64,000 nt of DNA from Rhodopseudomonas palustris (lineage in GTDB: Bacteria > Pseudomonadota > Alphaproteobacteria > Rhizobiales > Xanthobacteraceae): NCBI RefSeq assembly GCF_003591005.1, contig NZ_QYYD01000007.1:143631-207630 (forward strand), in the 5' to 3' direction. The position numbers were made by a program, and so were the translations under genes. The notes under the pieces are model-generated. The model had not been told where the DNA came from, made no database searches, and worked only from the letters and a program-made list of their open reading frames with translations. Shown here piece after piece: positions 1 to 9,167 of this stretch; position 1 is the stretch's first letter; each line of letters opens with the position of its first letter.

Positions 1-1
1 C

Positions 2-742
2 TTCACGCTCGGTGAGCCGACGCGCGTCGACATGCGCGGCTTCGACGCCGTGCTGCTGCGCCAGGACCCGCCGTTCGATCTTGCTTACATCACCTCGACG
101 CACCTGCTCGAGCGGATCCACCCGGACACGCTGGTGGTCAATGATCCGGCCAGCGTCCGCAACGCGCCGGAAAAGCTGTTCGTGATGGATTTTCCCCAGC
201 TGATGCCGCCGACGCTGATCAGCCGCAACCTCGACGAGATCAACGCATTCCGCGCCGAGCACGGCGCGGTGGTGATGAAGCCGCTGCACGGCCATGGCGG
301 CGCCGCGGTGTTTCGCGTGCTGCCGCAGGACATCAATTTCGGCTCGCTCTACGACATGTTCGCGGTGACGTTCCGCGAGCCGTGGGTGATCCAGCGCTTC
401 CTGCCCGAGGTGAAGCACGGCGACAAGCGCATCATCCTGGTCGATGGCGAGTTCGCCGGTGCGGTCAATCGCGTCCCGGCCCCAGACGATCTGCGCTCCA
501 ACATGGTCCGCGGCGGCGCCGCGGCGGCGACCGATCTGTCCGACAAGGAGCGCGCGATCTGCGCGGCGCTCGGCCCCAAACTCCGCGAACGCGGGCTGCT
601 GTTCGTCGGCATCGACGTGATCGACGGTTACCTCACCGAGATCAACGTCACCTCGCCGACCGGCATCCGCGCCATCGCCCGGCTCGGCGGCCCGGATGTG
701 GCGGCGCGGATCTGGGATGTGATCGAAGCCAAGCGGACGTAG
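2..742 (+). CDS. gshB: glutathione synthetase, 3' part (5' end outside window)
   Basis: This enzyme joins gamma-glutamylcysteine to glycine with ATP, the last step of glutathione synthesis in the cytoplasm. The frame is open to the window edge, so the gene is cut. 246 residues are visible and about 70 N-terminal residues of the usual ~315 should lie upstream; the first in-window ATG (32) is internal. The protein shows the prokaryotic GshB ATP-grasp domain: [13 protein letters not shown], then [16 protein letters not shown] (the ATP-binding lysine and glycine-rich loop), [24 protein letters not shown], and the C-terminal metal and substrate site [19 protein letters not shown]. Family assignment is firm. 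The next strong gene is almost 500 bases downstream, so it probably ends its transcript. Confidence 0.95.
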   Translation, partial: FTLGEPTRVDMRGFDAVLLRQDPPFDLAYITSTHLLERIHPDTLVVNDPASVRNAPEKLFVMDFPQLMPPTLISRNLDEINAFRAEHGAVVMKPLHGHGGAAVFRVLPQDINFGSLYDMFAVTFREPWVIQRFLPEVKHGDKRIILVDGEFAGAVNRVPAPDDLRSNMVRGGAAAATDLSDKERAICAALGPKLRERGLLFVGIDVIDGYLTEINVTSPTGIRAIARLGGPDVAARIWDVIEAKRT

Positions 743-1229
743 CCGGTCGGAGTGCCATGGCTCCAGCCAGCTATGGAAGTCGAAAACGACGGTCTCACTC
801 GAAAACTGCATGCAACGCTCGGACGCTGGTTTTCATCCAAGTAGAGTTGCACGCTTGGCGGGTGATTTTGGTCAGGTGATACCAACGTCGTGACGTGAAC
901 GGTATCCTGCTTCAGCCGACTAAGTAAAAAGTCGTAGGCAGGTTCTCCCAACGTCTTACCGCTAGAACTCGGCCGGCTTCGGCTCTAACCTGCGGCTTTC
1001 AAGTTATTTGGTTGCCGACCTCTGCCGAGGTCATGCCGACGCTCCGCCACGGCCTGCTTGAGCCACACCGGTCTTGCAGGCGATCAGTACGGATCGCGTA
1101 GATGACCCCGACGCAGGCATTCGGCTGATCGGACGTGGCGGGATTGGCGCCGGTTGTCCTGATCTTCCCGAATGTCAGCACACGTGGAGGCGGCGCGTCG
1201 TATTTTGCTGTCGGACCGCGGGTGGTCAT
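743..1229. other. gene-poor stretch with a lower-GC patch
   Basis: 487 bases between gshB and the next plausible gene. No convincing ORF is present. About 780-1010 is visibly richer in A and T than its flanks. On the minus strand an ORF read from 951 begins with protein-like text (GEPAYDFLLSRLKQDTVHV, later VQLYLDENQRPSVACSF) but then runs into the complement of gshB, so at most it is a decayed gene fragment. I recognise no family, terminator or promoter. Confidence 0.4.
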
Positions 1230-1457
1230 ATGGGTACTTCGTCCAAGTCATCGCAAACCAATACGGCGCGAGCGTCGTCTGCCGAGGACGGCAGCAATGC
1301 CGCGTCGATCGACGATCTCGCCTCGACGATCAATCTCGCAATCGAGCAGGCCGAGGATCTCGGCATCGGCGCCGCGGTCCAATTGTTGATGATGGCCCGG
1401 CTCGAGGTCGATCTCACCGAAATCGCCCGCGAGACCAAAACCAGGACGACGGCCTGA
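1230..1457 (+). CDS. small hypothetical protein, 75 aa
   Basis: I do not recognise a family. The reading frame opens further upstream (1074), but the ATG at 1230 gives a compact protein with a polar Ser/Thr/Ala-rich start (about residues 1-25) followed by a helical, acidic and hydrophobic segment: IDDLASTINLAIEQAEDLG, then AVQLLMMARLEVDLTEIAR. This pattern of disordered head and amphipathic tail is what a real small protein would show, and the third positions are G/C-rich as in neighbouring genes. It lies 80 bases upstream of comM on the same strand. No clear ribosome-binding site is visible before the ATG. It could be a chance ORF. Confidence 0.45.
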   Translation: MGTSSKSSQTNTARASSAEDGSNAASIDDLASTINLAIEQAEDLGIGAAVQLLMMARLEVDLTEIARETKTRTTA

Positions 1458-1495
1458 AGCTCTGCCAAAGCGATGTTCTATTAATGTTCTTGTAA

Positions 1496-1509
1496 GGGTT
1501 CCGGAACCC
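1496..1509. promoter_or_regulatory. 14-bp perfect palindrome upstream of comM
   Basis: The palindrome gggttccggaaccc is centred about 35 bases before the comM start codon, in the gap after the small ORF and beside an AT-richer stretch (ttctattaatgttcttg). It could be an operator half-way to a promoter, but no regulator can be named and chance is possible. Confidence 0.25.
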
Positions 1510-1537
1510 GACTAGCCTTGCGGCGGCGAGGGGCGTC

Positions 1538-3076
1538 ATGGTCCAGCACGTTTCCACTGTGGCATTCGAAGGCATCGAGGCGCGGGCCGTCGATGTCCAG
1601 GTGCAGGTGTCGCCGGGTCTGCCGGCTTTCGCGGTGGTTGGCCTCGCCGACAAGGCGGTGTCGGAAGCGCGTGAGCGGGTCCGTTCGGCGCTGATCGCGT
1701 CCGGGCTGGCGCTGCCGGCGCGGCGCATCACCGTCAATCTCGCTCCGGCCGATCTGCCGAAGGAAGGCAGCCATTACGACCTGCCGATCGCGCTCGGCCT
1801 GATGGCGGCGATCGGTGCGATCCCGTCCGACGCGACAGCCGGCTTCACCGTGCTGGGCGAACTCGGCCTCGACGGCTCGATTGCCCCGGTGGCCGGCGTG
1901 CTGCCCGCCGCCATCGCCGCCAACGCCCGCGACGAGGGGCTGATCTGCCCGGCCGCCTGCGGCTCGGAAGCCGCCTGGGCCAGCCCCGATCTGCAGATCA
2001 TCGCGGCGCAGTCGCTGATCCAGCTCGCCAATCATTTCAAAGGCACGCAGTTGCTCGGCCGGCCGCAACCGCGGGTGCAGGCGGCGGAAGCTTCAACGCT
2101 CGATCTGCGCGACATCAAGGGCCAGGAAAGCGCCAAGCGCGCGCTGGAGATCGCCGCCGCCGGCGGGCACCACCTGTTGATGGTCGGCTCGCCCGGCTCC
2201 GGCAAATCGATGCTGGCGGCGCGGTTGCCCTCGATCCTGCCGCCGCTATCGCCGGCCGAACTGCTCGAAGTGTCGATGATCGCCTCGGTGGCGGGCGAAA
2301 TCCGCGACGGGGCGCTGACGGCGCGGCGGCCATTCCGGGCGCCGCATCATTCGGCCAGCATGGCGGCGCTGACCGGTGGCGGCCTCAAGGCGCGGCCCGG
2401 CGAGATCTCGCTGGCGCATCAGGGCGTGCTGTTTCTCGACGAACTGCCGGAGTTCGATCCGCGGGTGCTGGACTCGCTGCGGGCGCCGCTGGAGACCGGC
2501 GAGGTCGCGGTGTCGCGCGCCAACGCCCGCGTCACCTATCCGGCGCGGGTGATGCTGGTGGCGGCGATGAACCCGTGCCGCTGCGGGCGCGCTTACGAGC
2601 CCGGCTATGCCTGCAAGCGCGGCCGCGTCGAGCGCTGCAGCGCCGACTATCAGTCGCGCATCTCCGGGCCGCTGATGGACCGCATCGATCTGCGCATCGA
2701 GGTGCCGGCTGTCACTGCCGCCGACCTGATCCTGCCACCCGCCGCCGAGGGCTCGGCCGAAGTCGCGGCGCGGGTCGCCGCGGCGCGCGAGGTGCAGCGC
2801 CGCCGTTACGCGGCGCTCGGCCTGCCGCAGATCCGCACCAATGCCGAAGCCCCAGCCGCCGCGCTGGAGACCGTCGCCCAGCCGGATGCCGCCGGGCTGA
2901 AGCTGCTGCGCGAGGCTGCCGAAACCATGCGGCTGACGGCGCGCGGCTATCACCGCGTGCTGCGGGTGGCGCGCACGCTGGCCGATCTCGACGGCAGCGA
3001 GCAGGTCGGCCGGCTGCATCTCGCCGAGGCGCTGTCGTACCGGGCGCTGGGCGAAGACGTTCGTCGCGCGGCGTGA
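1538..3076 (+). CDS. comM: YifB/ComM family Mg-chelatase-like AAA+ ATPase
   Basis: ComM-type proteins are hexameric AAA+ helicases that promote branch migration when incoming single-stranded DNA is integrated during natural transformation; in non-competent species the role is less clear. The 512-residue length fits the family. Visible in order: an N-terminal ChlI/Lon-S5-like domain (residues 1-170), Walker A GSPGSGKS (217-224), Walker [11 protein letters not shown] (Asp at 301), the AAMNPCRCG cysteine motif and sensor region, the [16 protein letters not shown] segment, and a C-terminal Mg-chelatase domain with [16 protein letters not shown]. The ATG at 1538 follows a G-rich stretch. The function in this organism is inferred from the family only. 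Confidence 0.92.
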   Translation: MVQHVSTVAFEGIEARAVDVQVQVSPGLPAFAVVGLADKAVSEARERVRSALIASGLALPARRITVNLAPADLPKEGSHYDLPIALGLMAAIGAIPSDATAGFTVLGELGLDGSIAPVAGVLPAAIAANARDEGLICPAACGSEAAWASPDLQIIAAQSLIQLANHFKGTQLLGRPQPRVQAAEASTLDLRDIKGQESAKRALEIAAAGGHHLLMVGSPGSGKSMLAARLPSILPPLSPAELLEVSMIASVAGEIRDGALTARRPFRAPHHSASMAALTGGGLKARPGEISLAHQGVLFLDELPEFDPRVLDSLRAPLETGEVAVSRANARVTYPARVMLVAAMNPCRCGRAYEPGYACKRGRVERCSADYQSRISGPLMDRIDLRIEVPAVTAADLILPPAAEGSAEVAARVAAAREVQRRRYAALGLPQIRTNAEAPAAALETVAQPDAAGLKLLREAAETMRLTARGYHRVLRVARTLADLDGSEQVGRLHLAEALSYRALGEDVRRAA

Positions 3077-3179
3077 TGGTGAATCACCACAAGCGCCTAT
3101 CAACCTAAAGGTAACGAGTTTTGTTTACGCTCCGCCAACCATAGCCCGCTTGACGGGGCTGCGTTCGCGAGTTGGCGTG

Positions 3180-3662
3180 ATGTTGCGTTTCCGAGTTCTG
3201 GCTTCGACCGTCCCGTTGCTGATGCTGGGGCTGTTCGCGCACAGCGAGCTGGCAGCCGGGCCGCAGCCCTGCATTGCCGTCGGGGATCACATCGTGCAGA
3301 TCGCGCCGGCGTCCTGGATGGCCCAGCGTCACGTCGGCTTCACCGACGATCCGAGCCGCGCCACCGTGCAGGTGCAGATCGTCGATGATCCCGACGCAGC
3401 CGATTTCGCGATCTCTGACGACAGCGCCAGCGACGAACACAGCGCCTGCGCGGCGACGCCGGATAGCCGGCTGATCGGCATCGCGGCGCATCCGCCGGCC
3501 GCCGAGTCTGTGATCTATCTCACGCACGACGCCGTGGCCGCCGATTATCGGATCTACGTGCGCTCGACCCGCTTCACCGAACGCGAAGCCGCCGCGCTGT
3601 TGGTCGGCGCGTCGGACCGCGCAACACCGATCAGTACGGCCTCGCTCGCTCACGGCTTTTAA
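3180..3662 (+). CDS. exported hypothetical protein, 160 aa
   Basis: I do not recognise a named domain. The ATG at 3180 gives a signal peptide (MLRFRV, hydrophobic core VPLLMLGLFA, probable cleavage after the SELAAG region), so the product should be periplasmic. The mature part is acidic, with several Asp-rich turns (QIVDDPDAADF, ISDDSASDEHS) and only two cysteines (PCIAV and SACAA) that could form a disulphide. The frame can be extended to a TTG at 3150, but that would bury the signal peptide. It sits 103 bases downstream of comM and 105 upstream of the hybrid kinase; no functional link is evident. Confidence 0.7.
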   Translation: MLRFRVLASTVPLLMLGLFAHSELAAGPQPCIAVGDHIVQIAPASWMAQRHVGFTDDPSRATVQVQIVDDPDAADFAISDDSASDEHSACAATPDSRLIGIAAHPPAAESVIYLTHDAVAADYRIYVRSTRFTEREAAALLVGASDRATPISTASLAHGF

Positions 3663-3767
3663 GCTTCGATCAACCTTACCGGCATTGCTTGGCGGAACAG
3701 CCGCCGGATTCAAGCTCTTTGCAATCCGAGGCCCCAATATTGGAGGCAGGTGCAGGAGGTTGGGCGG

Positions 3768-5696
3768 ATGACGAAGGAGCTGCGAATCGGATTGCGACGC
3801 CGCGCCTTCGCACGCCGGTTTCCGCGCCTAACCTTGGCGCTTCGCTCGATCCTCGTGTTTCTGGCGGCGTTTTTCGGAGCCTACGGCTTCATCAGCGGCA
3901 GCCGCATCGAAGTATCGAACTACGATCCGCACGCCTTCGCGATCGGCGCCAGCTTCCTGTTCGCCCTGGCATGCTTCGGTTTGGCGGTGCAGAGCATGCG
4001 GCTGCGCGACGTGCGCCAGCAGCTGCGCGGTGTAATCCTGCACAATGAGGCGCTGACCGACCGCAATTGGGAGTTGGAGGGCGCCGAGCAGCACGCCCGT
4101 GCGCTGCAGCTTGCGCCGCCGAAGTCTGGAGATGACCACGACGCGACCCTGCAGACCAGATCGCGGCTGCTGGCGCTGGCATCGCACGAGATGCGCACGC
4201 CGCTGAACGGCATCATCGGGATGAGCAATCTGCTGCTCGACACCGAGCTCACGGCCGAGCAAAAGACCTACGTGCGCGCCAGCAAGACGTCCGGCGAAGC
4301 CCTGCTGTCGCTGATCGACGAACTGCTCGACTACGCGAAAATCGACGCCGGCAAGATCGAGCTCGCAGCGGCGCCATTCGCGCTCGCGCCTCTGATCGAG
4401 GACGTCAGCGAATTGCTGGCGCCACGGGCCCACGCGCGCGGCCTCGAGATCGCCGCGGACCTGCACGAACGTCTGCCGACTCAGGTGGTCGGCGACGCGG
4501 CGCGGCTGCGCCAGGTGCTGCTCAATCTCGCCGGCAACGCCATCAAGTTCACCTCCGACGGCGGCGTGGCCCTGGTGGTCGAGCCGGGACAGGACGGCGC
4601 GATCGATTTTGTGGTGCACGACACCGGAATCGGCATCGCGCTCGAAGCGCAAGAGCGCATCTTCAGCGAGTTCGAACAGGCCAACGCCGCGATTGCCCGC
4701 AACTACGGCGGCACCGGCCTCGGGCTCAGCATCAGCGAGCGCATCGTCCGCCGGATGGGCGGACGCATCACGCTGCACAGCCAGCCTGGGTTGGGCAGCA
4801 CCTTCACGGTGTCGTTGCCGCTCGGCGCCGCCGAGCAGGACGGCGCCGCTGGATTTGCAGCGCCGGATCTGTCCGGACGCTCGATCCTGATCGCGGCGCC
4901 GCAGACCATCGAGGCGATGCTTGTGAAGCACCGGCTGCAACGCTGGGGTGCCCAGACCTGCGTGCTGTCCGACATCGCCGCTGCGCACGCGCTGCTGCCG
5001 GAGCGATCGTGGTCGGCCGTGCTGATCGATTTCGGCTTCGGCGCGGCCGATGCCGAAGCACTGGCGCGCAGCGCCGAACCGCATGCCGAGCAGCGCATCG
5101 TGTTGCTGACCCCGTCGGCGCGGTCCGAATTCCTGCCGGCACTGCCGGCGGCCTTCACTGGTTATCTGGTCAAGCCGCTGCGCGCGGCGTCGCTGGCGGC
5201 GCGGCTGAGCGCGGCATTGCCCGACGTCGTATCACCCGGTATCGCCGATGCCGGCCCGCCGAACGGCGCGGCTGCGCCGCCCGGCCAGCGCGGATTGTCG
5301 GTGCTGGTCGCCGAAGACAACGACATCAACGCGTTGCTGATCCGCACGCTGCTGGACAGGCTCGGTCATCGGGCGGTGATGGCCGCCGACGGCGCGCAGG
5401 CTGTTCGGCAATGGCAGACGGCGCTGACCGGCGATACGCCATTCGACGTGATCCTGATGGATGTACAGATGCCGGTACTGGACGGCATCGCGGCGAGCCG
5501 GCAGATCCGCGAGCAGGAAGCCGGCCACGCCGCGCCGAGGACCCCGATCCTGGCGCTCACCGCCAATACGCTCGCCGAAGATCGCGCCGGCTGTCTGGCG
5601 GCCGGCATGGACGGCATCCTGATCAAACCGGTCGACCGCGACAAGCTCGCCGACGTGCTCGCCGATATCGCAGCCGCTCGGCAGATTGCGGCATAG
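3768..5696 (+). CDS. membrane hybrid sensor histidine kinase with two receiver domains
   Basis: A two-component hybrid kinase of 642 residues. Two membrane helices lie near residues 26-45 and 60-78, with a very short loop between, so there is no large periplasmic sensor. A coiled linker leads to the HisKA dimerisation domain with SHEMRTPLNGIIG (phospho-accepting His about 140). The HATPase domain follows (NAIKFTSDGG, DTGIGI, YGGTGLGLSI). A first receiver-like domain keeps the central Asp (421) and a Lys but lacks the acidic pair (RSILIAAPQT). A second, intact receiver has VAEDNDIN, the phospho-acceptor Asp 565 in LMDVQMP, and KPV. The ATG at 3768 is preceded by AGGAGG eight bases upstream, better than the GTG at 3750. 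No partner regulator is adjacent; output may go through a separate phosphotransferase. Confidence 0.92.
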   Translation: MTKELRIGLRRRAFARRFPRLTLALRSILVFLAAFFGAYGFISGSRIEVSNYDPHAFAIGASFLFALACFGLAVQSMRLRDVRQQLRGVILHNEALTDRNWELEGAEQHARALQLAPPKSGDDHDATLQTRSRLLALASHEMRTPLNGIIGMSNLLLDTELTAEQKTYVRASKTSGEALLSLIDELLDYAKIDAGKIELAAAPFALAPLIEDVSELLAPRAHARGLEIAADLHERLPTQVVGDAARLRQVLLNLAGNAIKFTSDGGVALVVEPGQDGAIDFVVHDTGIGIALEAQERIFSEFEQANAAIARNYGGTGLGLSISERIVRRMGGRITLHSQPGLGSTFTVSLPLGAAEQDGAAGFAAPDLSGRSILIAAPQTIEAMLVKHRLQRWGAQTCVLSDIAAAHALLPERSWSAVLIDFGFGAADAEALARSAEPHAEQRIVLLTPSARSEFLPALPAAFTGYLVKPLRAASLAARLSAALPDVVSPGIADAGPPNGAAAPPGQRGLSVLVAEDNDINALLIRTLLDRLGHRAVMAADGAQAVRQWQTALTGDTPFDVILMDVQMPVLDGIAASRQIREQEAGHAAPRTPILALTANTLAEDRAGCLAAGMDGILIKPVDRDKLADVLADIAAARQIAA

Positions 5697-5856
5697 GCCA
5701 GGCAACCTGTTACCAGCCATGCTGATCAGCATCGCACTTTAGCCGCGTGTCATGCGGCAGCAATCGATGTGTCACAACGCTGTCGGAACCCCGTGATCTT
5801 TGAGGCGCGCCGGCCGCGCGCCATTCGATTCGGTTGCAGGCGGTCACGAGGATGCC

Positions 5857-6816
5857 ATGCACACCGAACAATTCGCCCGCTCGAAAAAACTCATCAAACT
5901 ACTTCGCCCCGAGGTGGCCGGCGCCGCGGCGCAGACCGCGATCACCTGGTTCAAACCGGCGCTCAAAATCGGCGACCACGGCAAGCCGATCGCGCAGCCG
6001 ACGACGACCCCGGCGACGCTGGGCCGGCTCGGAGCGCTGGAAGTGCGGCTGGCGCAGAAGAAGCAGGACATCAAGCGCGCCCAGAAGCTGCGCTACCGCG
6101 TGTTCTATAAGGACGGCACCGCGATCGCCGACGCCGCCACGCTGCTGGCGCAACGCGACAAGGACGCGTTCGACAAGATCTGCGACCATCTGCTGGTGAT
6201 CGATCACGCCGCCAAGCCGTCGCTCAGCGGGAAGCAGCCGGTGGTCGGCACCTATCGGTTACTTCGCCAGGACATCGCCGATCGCCACGGCGGCTTCTAC
6301 ACGCAGAACGAGTTCGACATCGACGGCATGATCGCGCGGCATCCGCAGCTGCGCTTCCTCGAGCTCGGCCGCTCCTGCGTACTGCCGCCGTACCGCAACA
6401 AGCGCACCGTCGAACTGTTGTGGCACGGCATCTGGAGCTATGTGCGCCAGCACGGCATCGACGTCATGATCGGCTGCGCCAGCTTCGACGGCACCGACCC
6501 GGAGCGCCTCGCATTGCCGCTGTCGTTCCTGCACCACTACGCGGCCGCGCCCGAAGCCTGGCGCGCGAAGGCGCATCCGTCACGCTATGTCGAGATGAAC
6601 CGGATGCCGAAGGAGGCGGTCAACCAGAAGGCCGCGCTGCGCGAGCTGCCGCCGCTGATCAAAGGCTATCTGCGCCTCGGCGCCACGATCGGCGAGGGCG
6701 CGGTGATCGACCACCAGTTCGGCACCACCGACGTGCTGATCATCATGCCGGTCTCGGCCATCAGCAGCCGCTACATCGAACACTTCGGCGTCGATGCGTC
6801 GCGACACGCGGCGTAA
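5857..6816 (+). CDS. OlsB/hemolysin-like GNAT N-acyltransferase
   Basis: A 319-residue protein of the acetyltransferase_5 type (PF13444-like), the fold of OlsB, which transfers a 3-hydroxyacyl group from acyl carrier protein to ornithine in ornithine-lipid synthesis. Family marks: LAQKKQDIKRAQKLRYRVFY at the start of the GNAT core, DHLLVIDH, VVGTYRLLRQD, LELGRSCVLPPYRNKRTVELLW, MIGCASFDGTDP, and a C-terminal segment (LPPLIKGYLRLGATIGEGAV) typical of the group. The ATG at 5857 follows cacgaggatgcc; the frame opens at 5800 but that start has no ribosome site. No olsA acyltransferase is adjacent, so the exact acceptor is uncertain. A convergent junction with coaA follows. Confidence 0.8.
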   Translation: MHTEQFARSKKLIKLLRPEVAGAAAQTAITWFKPALKIGDHGKPIAQPTTTPATLGRLGALEVRLAQKKQDIKRAQKLRYRVFYKDGTAIADAATLLAQRDKDAFDKICDHLLVIDHAAKPSLSGKQPVVGTYRLLRQDIADRHGGFYTQNEFDIDGMIARHPQLRFLELGRSCVLPPYRNKRTVELLWHGIWSYVRQHGIDVMIGCASFDGTDPERLALPLSFLHHYAAAPEAWRAKAHPSRYVEMNRMPKEAVNQKAALRELPPLIKGYLRLGATIGEGAVIDHQFGTTDVLIIMPVSAISSRYIEHFGVDASRHAA

Positions 6817-6847
6817 TTACTTCCCCTTGCAGTTGAATGCATCCGCG

Positions 6848-6926
6848 GTCATTGGGAGGAGCGAAGCGACGAAGCAATCCAGCTCGGTGCACGGAGCTGG
6901 ATTGCTTCGCTACGCTCGCAATGACG
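6848..6926. repeat. imperfect inverted repeat, family A (GTCATTG...)
   Basis: Left arm gtcattgggaggagcgaagc, right arm ending ctacgctcgcaatgacg, with inner arms gaagcaatccagct and agctggattgcttc. It lies between the convergent ends of the GNAT gene and coaA. The same element recurs at 46892-47009, 53986-54069 and 60001-60110. It could fold as a long hairpin in either transcript. Confidence 0.8.
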
Positions 6927-6945
6927 CGGCAGACTTTGGCTGACT

Positions 6946-7902
6946 CTACAGCCGCCGCAGCGCCACCGAATCCACCACGTGGTCGGCGCCCTTCTTCAGG
7001 ATCAGCGTCGCGCGCGGGCGCGTCGGCAGGATGTTGTCTTCGAGGTTGGCGAGGTTGGTGCGCTCCCAGATCGCGATCGCGGTGGCGGTGGCCTCTTCGT
7101 CGGACAGCGGCGCGTAGCGGTGGAAGTAGGAACGCGGGTCGTGGAACGCGGTGTCGCGCAGCGCCAGGAAGCGGCGGATGTACCAGTCGCGCAGCACCGG
7201 CTCCTCGGCATCGATATAGACCGAGAAATCGAAGAAGTCCGACACCACCGGCACCGCCTGGCCGTCGCGCGGCAGCCGGCCGGTCTGCAGCACGTTGACG
7301 CCTTCGACGATCAGGATGTCGGGCCGGTCCACCACGGTGAACTTGTTGGGCACGATGTCGTAGGTGAGATGCGAATAGATCGGCGCCTTGACCTTGCGGC
7401 GGCCGGACTTGATGTCGCTGAGAAAGCCGAGCAGCGCCGGCAGATCGTAGCTCTCCGGAAAGCCCTTCTTCTGCAGGATGCCGGCGCGCTCCAAAATGGC
7501 GTTCGGGTGCAGGAAGCCGTCGGTGGTGACGAGATCGACCTTCGGGCGCGGCGACCAGCGTGCCAGCAGCGCCTGCAGCACGCGCGCGGTGGTCGACTTG
7601 CCGACCGCGACCGAACCGGCGACGCCGATGATATAAGGCATCTTGCGTTCGACCACGCCGAGAAAGCGGCGCTGCGCGTAGTACAGCTGCTGCATCGAGG
7701 CGACATGGATCGACAGCAGCCGCGACATCGGCAAATAGATCTCTTCGACCTCGGTGAGATCGAGCCGGTCGTGCATCGATTTCAGCGCCGCGATCTCGGC
7801 GGCGTCGAGCGTCATCGGCGTGTCCTGGCGCAGATTGGCCCACTCCGACCGCGAGAAGGTGCGGTAGGGGTTGTAGTGGTGCAGTTCCGACCTGGCGTCC
7901 AT
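6946..7902 (-). CDS. coaA: type I pantothenate kinase
   Basis: Phosphorylates pantothenate with ATP, the first and controlling step of coenzyme A synthesis. The 318-residue form starting [13 protein letters not shown] has the full type I kinase: [11 protein letters not shown], the P-loop [12 protein letters not shown] (residues 93-104), the [12 protein letters not shown] catalytic Asp region, [42 protein letters not shown] and RDWYIRRFL. The ATG at 7902 is preceded by GCGAGG at a good distance; an in-frame ATG at 7956 would add 18 low-complexity residues. It is the last gene of the minus-strand his run, 96 bases after hisE, and may be co-transcribed with it. A second CoA gene, coaE, is also in the window. 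Confidence 0.95.
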   Translation of the reverse strand: MDARSELHHYNPYRTFSRSEWANLRQDTPMTLDAAEIAALKSMHDRLDLTEVEEIYLPMSRLLSIHVASMQQLYYAQRRFLGVVERKMPYIIGVAGSVAVGKSTTARVLQALLARWSPRPKVDLVTTDGFLHPNAILERAGILQKKGFPESYDLPALLGFLSDIKSGRRKVKAPIYSHLTYDIVPNKFTVVDRPDILIVEGVNVLQTGRLPRDGQAVPVVSDFFDFSVYIDAEEPVLRDWYIRRFLALRDTAFHDPRSYFHRYAPLSDEEATATAIAIWERTNLANLEDNILPTRPRATLILKKGADHVVDSVALRRL

Positions 7903-7998
7903 CGCGTCGTCCTCGCCTTGTTGTCCGGTAGCGGCTTTTGTTGTTGTTGCGGCCATCGGCCGATGAGTGAGTTGAACGGCGTTGCGGCGGAGCCGCGC

Positions 7999-8322
7999 TT
8001 ACTCGCGTTTGCGCGAGGCTTTTTCTTCCAGTCCAGACATTGAGGTGCGCTGGCCGAGCGCGGCCTCGACCTCGCCCAGCGTCACGCCGCGCGCCTTCAG
8101 CAGCACCAGCATATGGAACAGCACGTCGGCGGCCTCGGCGATCAGATTGTTGCGGTCGTTTTCGACCGTGGCGATCACCAGCTCGACCGCTTCCTCGCCG
8201 AACTTCTTGGCGCAGTGCTCGGCGCCTTTGTCCAGCAGCTTCCTGGTGTAGGAGACGTCGCCGCTCGAGGCAGCCCGGGCGTCGATGACGCCTTCGAGGT
8301 CTTGAAGGGTGAAGCGGGCCAT
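7999..8322 (-). CDS. hisE: phosphoribosyl-ATP pyrophosphatase
   Basis: Hydrolyses phosphoribosyl-ATP to phosphoribosyl-AMP and pyrophosphate, the second step of histidine synthesis. The 107-residue length is normal for a free-standing HisE (not fused to HisI). The MazG-like all-alpha core is clear: SYTRKLLDKG, KKFGEEAVELVIA with the metal-binding Glu pair, and LIAEAADVLFHMLVLL with the second acidic pair. A basic tail (SRKRE) ends it. hisI is not in the window. It follows hisF by 67 bases in the same operon and precedes coaA. Confidence 0.95.
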   Translation of the reverse strand: MARFTLQDLEGVIDARAASSGDVSYTRKLLDKGAEHCAKKFGEEAVELVIATVENDRNNLIAEAADVLFHMLVLLKARGVTLGEVEAALGQRTSMSGLEEKASRKRE

Positions 8323-8389
8323 ACGCGTACTCTACAGTTCTGCCGATGCAAAATTACCGCACCGGTCGACAGGAAACCAGAGATCGAGG

Positions 8390-9157
8390 CTAAGGATCGA
8401 GCCGCATCGGCAGACCGGCCTGCAGCATGTGATCCTTGGCCTGCCGGATGGTGTATTCGCCGAAATGGAAGATCGAGGCCGCCAGCACCGCGGTGGCGTG
8501 GCCCTCGCGGATGCCGTCGACCAGATGATCGAGATTGCCGACACCGCCCGAGGCGATCACCGGAACGCCGACGCTGTCGGCGATGGCGCGTGTCAGCGGC
8601 AGGTCGAAGCCGGCCCTCGTGCCGTCGCGGTCCATCGAGGTCAGCAGGATCTCGCCGGCGCCCAGCGATACGACCTCCTGGGCGAACTCGATCGCGTCAA
8701 TGCCGGTGCCCTTGCGGCCGCCATGGGTGAAAATTTCCCAGCGGTCCCTGTTCGGTACCCGCTTGGCGTCGATCGCCACCACGATGCACTGGTCGCCGAA
8801 CTTCTCGGCGGCCTCCTTGACGAATTCGCGCCGTGCCACCGCGGCCGAATTGATCGAGACCTTGTCGGCGCCCGAACGCAGCAGCGTCTTGATATCGTCG
8901 ACGGTGCGGACGCCGCCGCCGACGGTCACCGGCATGAAGCAGGCCTCCGCCGTGCGCCGCACCACGTCCAGCATGATGCCGCGGTTCTCATGGGTGGCGG
9001 TGATATCGAGGAAGCACAATTCGTCGGCGCCGGCGGCATCATAGGCGATCGCGGCCTCGACCGGGTCGCCGGCGTCGCGCAGATCGACGAAGTTGACGCC
9101 CTTGACGACGCGGCCGTCCTTGACGTCGAGGCAGGGAATGACGCGGACCTTGAACAT
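8390..9157 (-). CDS. hisF: imidazole glycerol phosphate synthase, cyclase subunit
   Basis: HisF uses ammonia delivered by HisH to close the imidazole ring, giving imidazole glycerol phosphate and AICAR. The 255-residue beta/alpha barrel shows the two-fold phosphate-binding pattern: [17 protein letters not shown] with catalytic Asp 11, [35 protein letters not shown] with the second catalytic Asp, and [36 protein letters not shown] at the C-terminus. It is ten bases downstream of hisA and 67 upstream of hisE. Its partner hisH is two genes upstream. Confidence 0.97.
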   Translation of the reverse strand: MFKVRVIPCLDVKDGRVVKGVNFVDLRDAGDPVEAAIAYDAAGADELCFLDITATHENRGIMLDVVRRTAEACFMPVTVGGGVRTVDDIKTLLRSGADKVSINSAAVARREFVKEAAEKFGDQCIVVAIDAKRVPNRDRWEIFTHGGRKGTGIDAIEFAQEVVSLGAGEILLTSMDRDGTRAGFDLPLTRAIADSVGVPVIASGGVGNLDHLVDGIREGHATAVLAASIFHFGEYTIRQAKDHMLQAGLPMRLDP

Positions 9158-9167
9158 CGCGGCGTCC

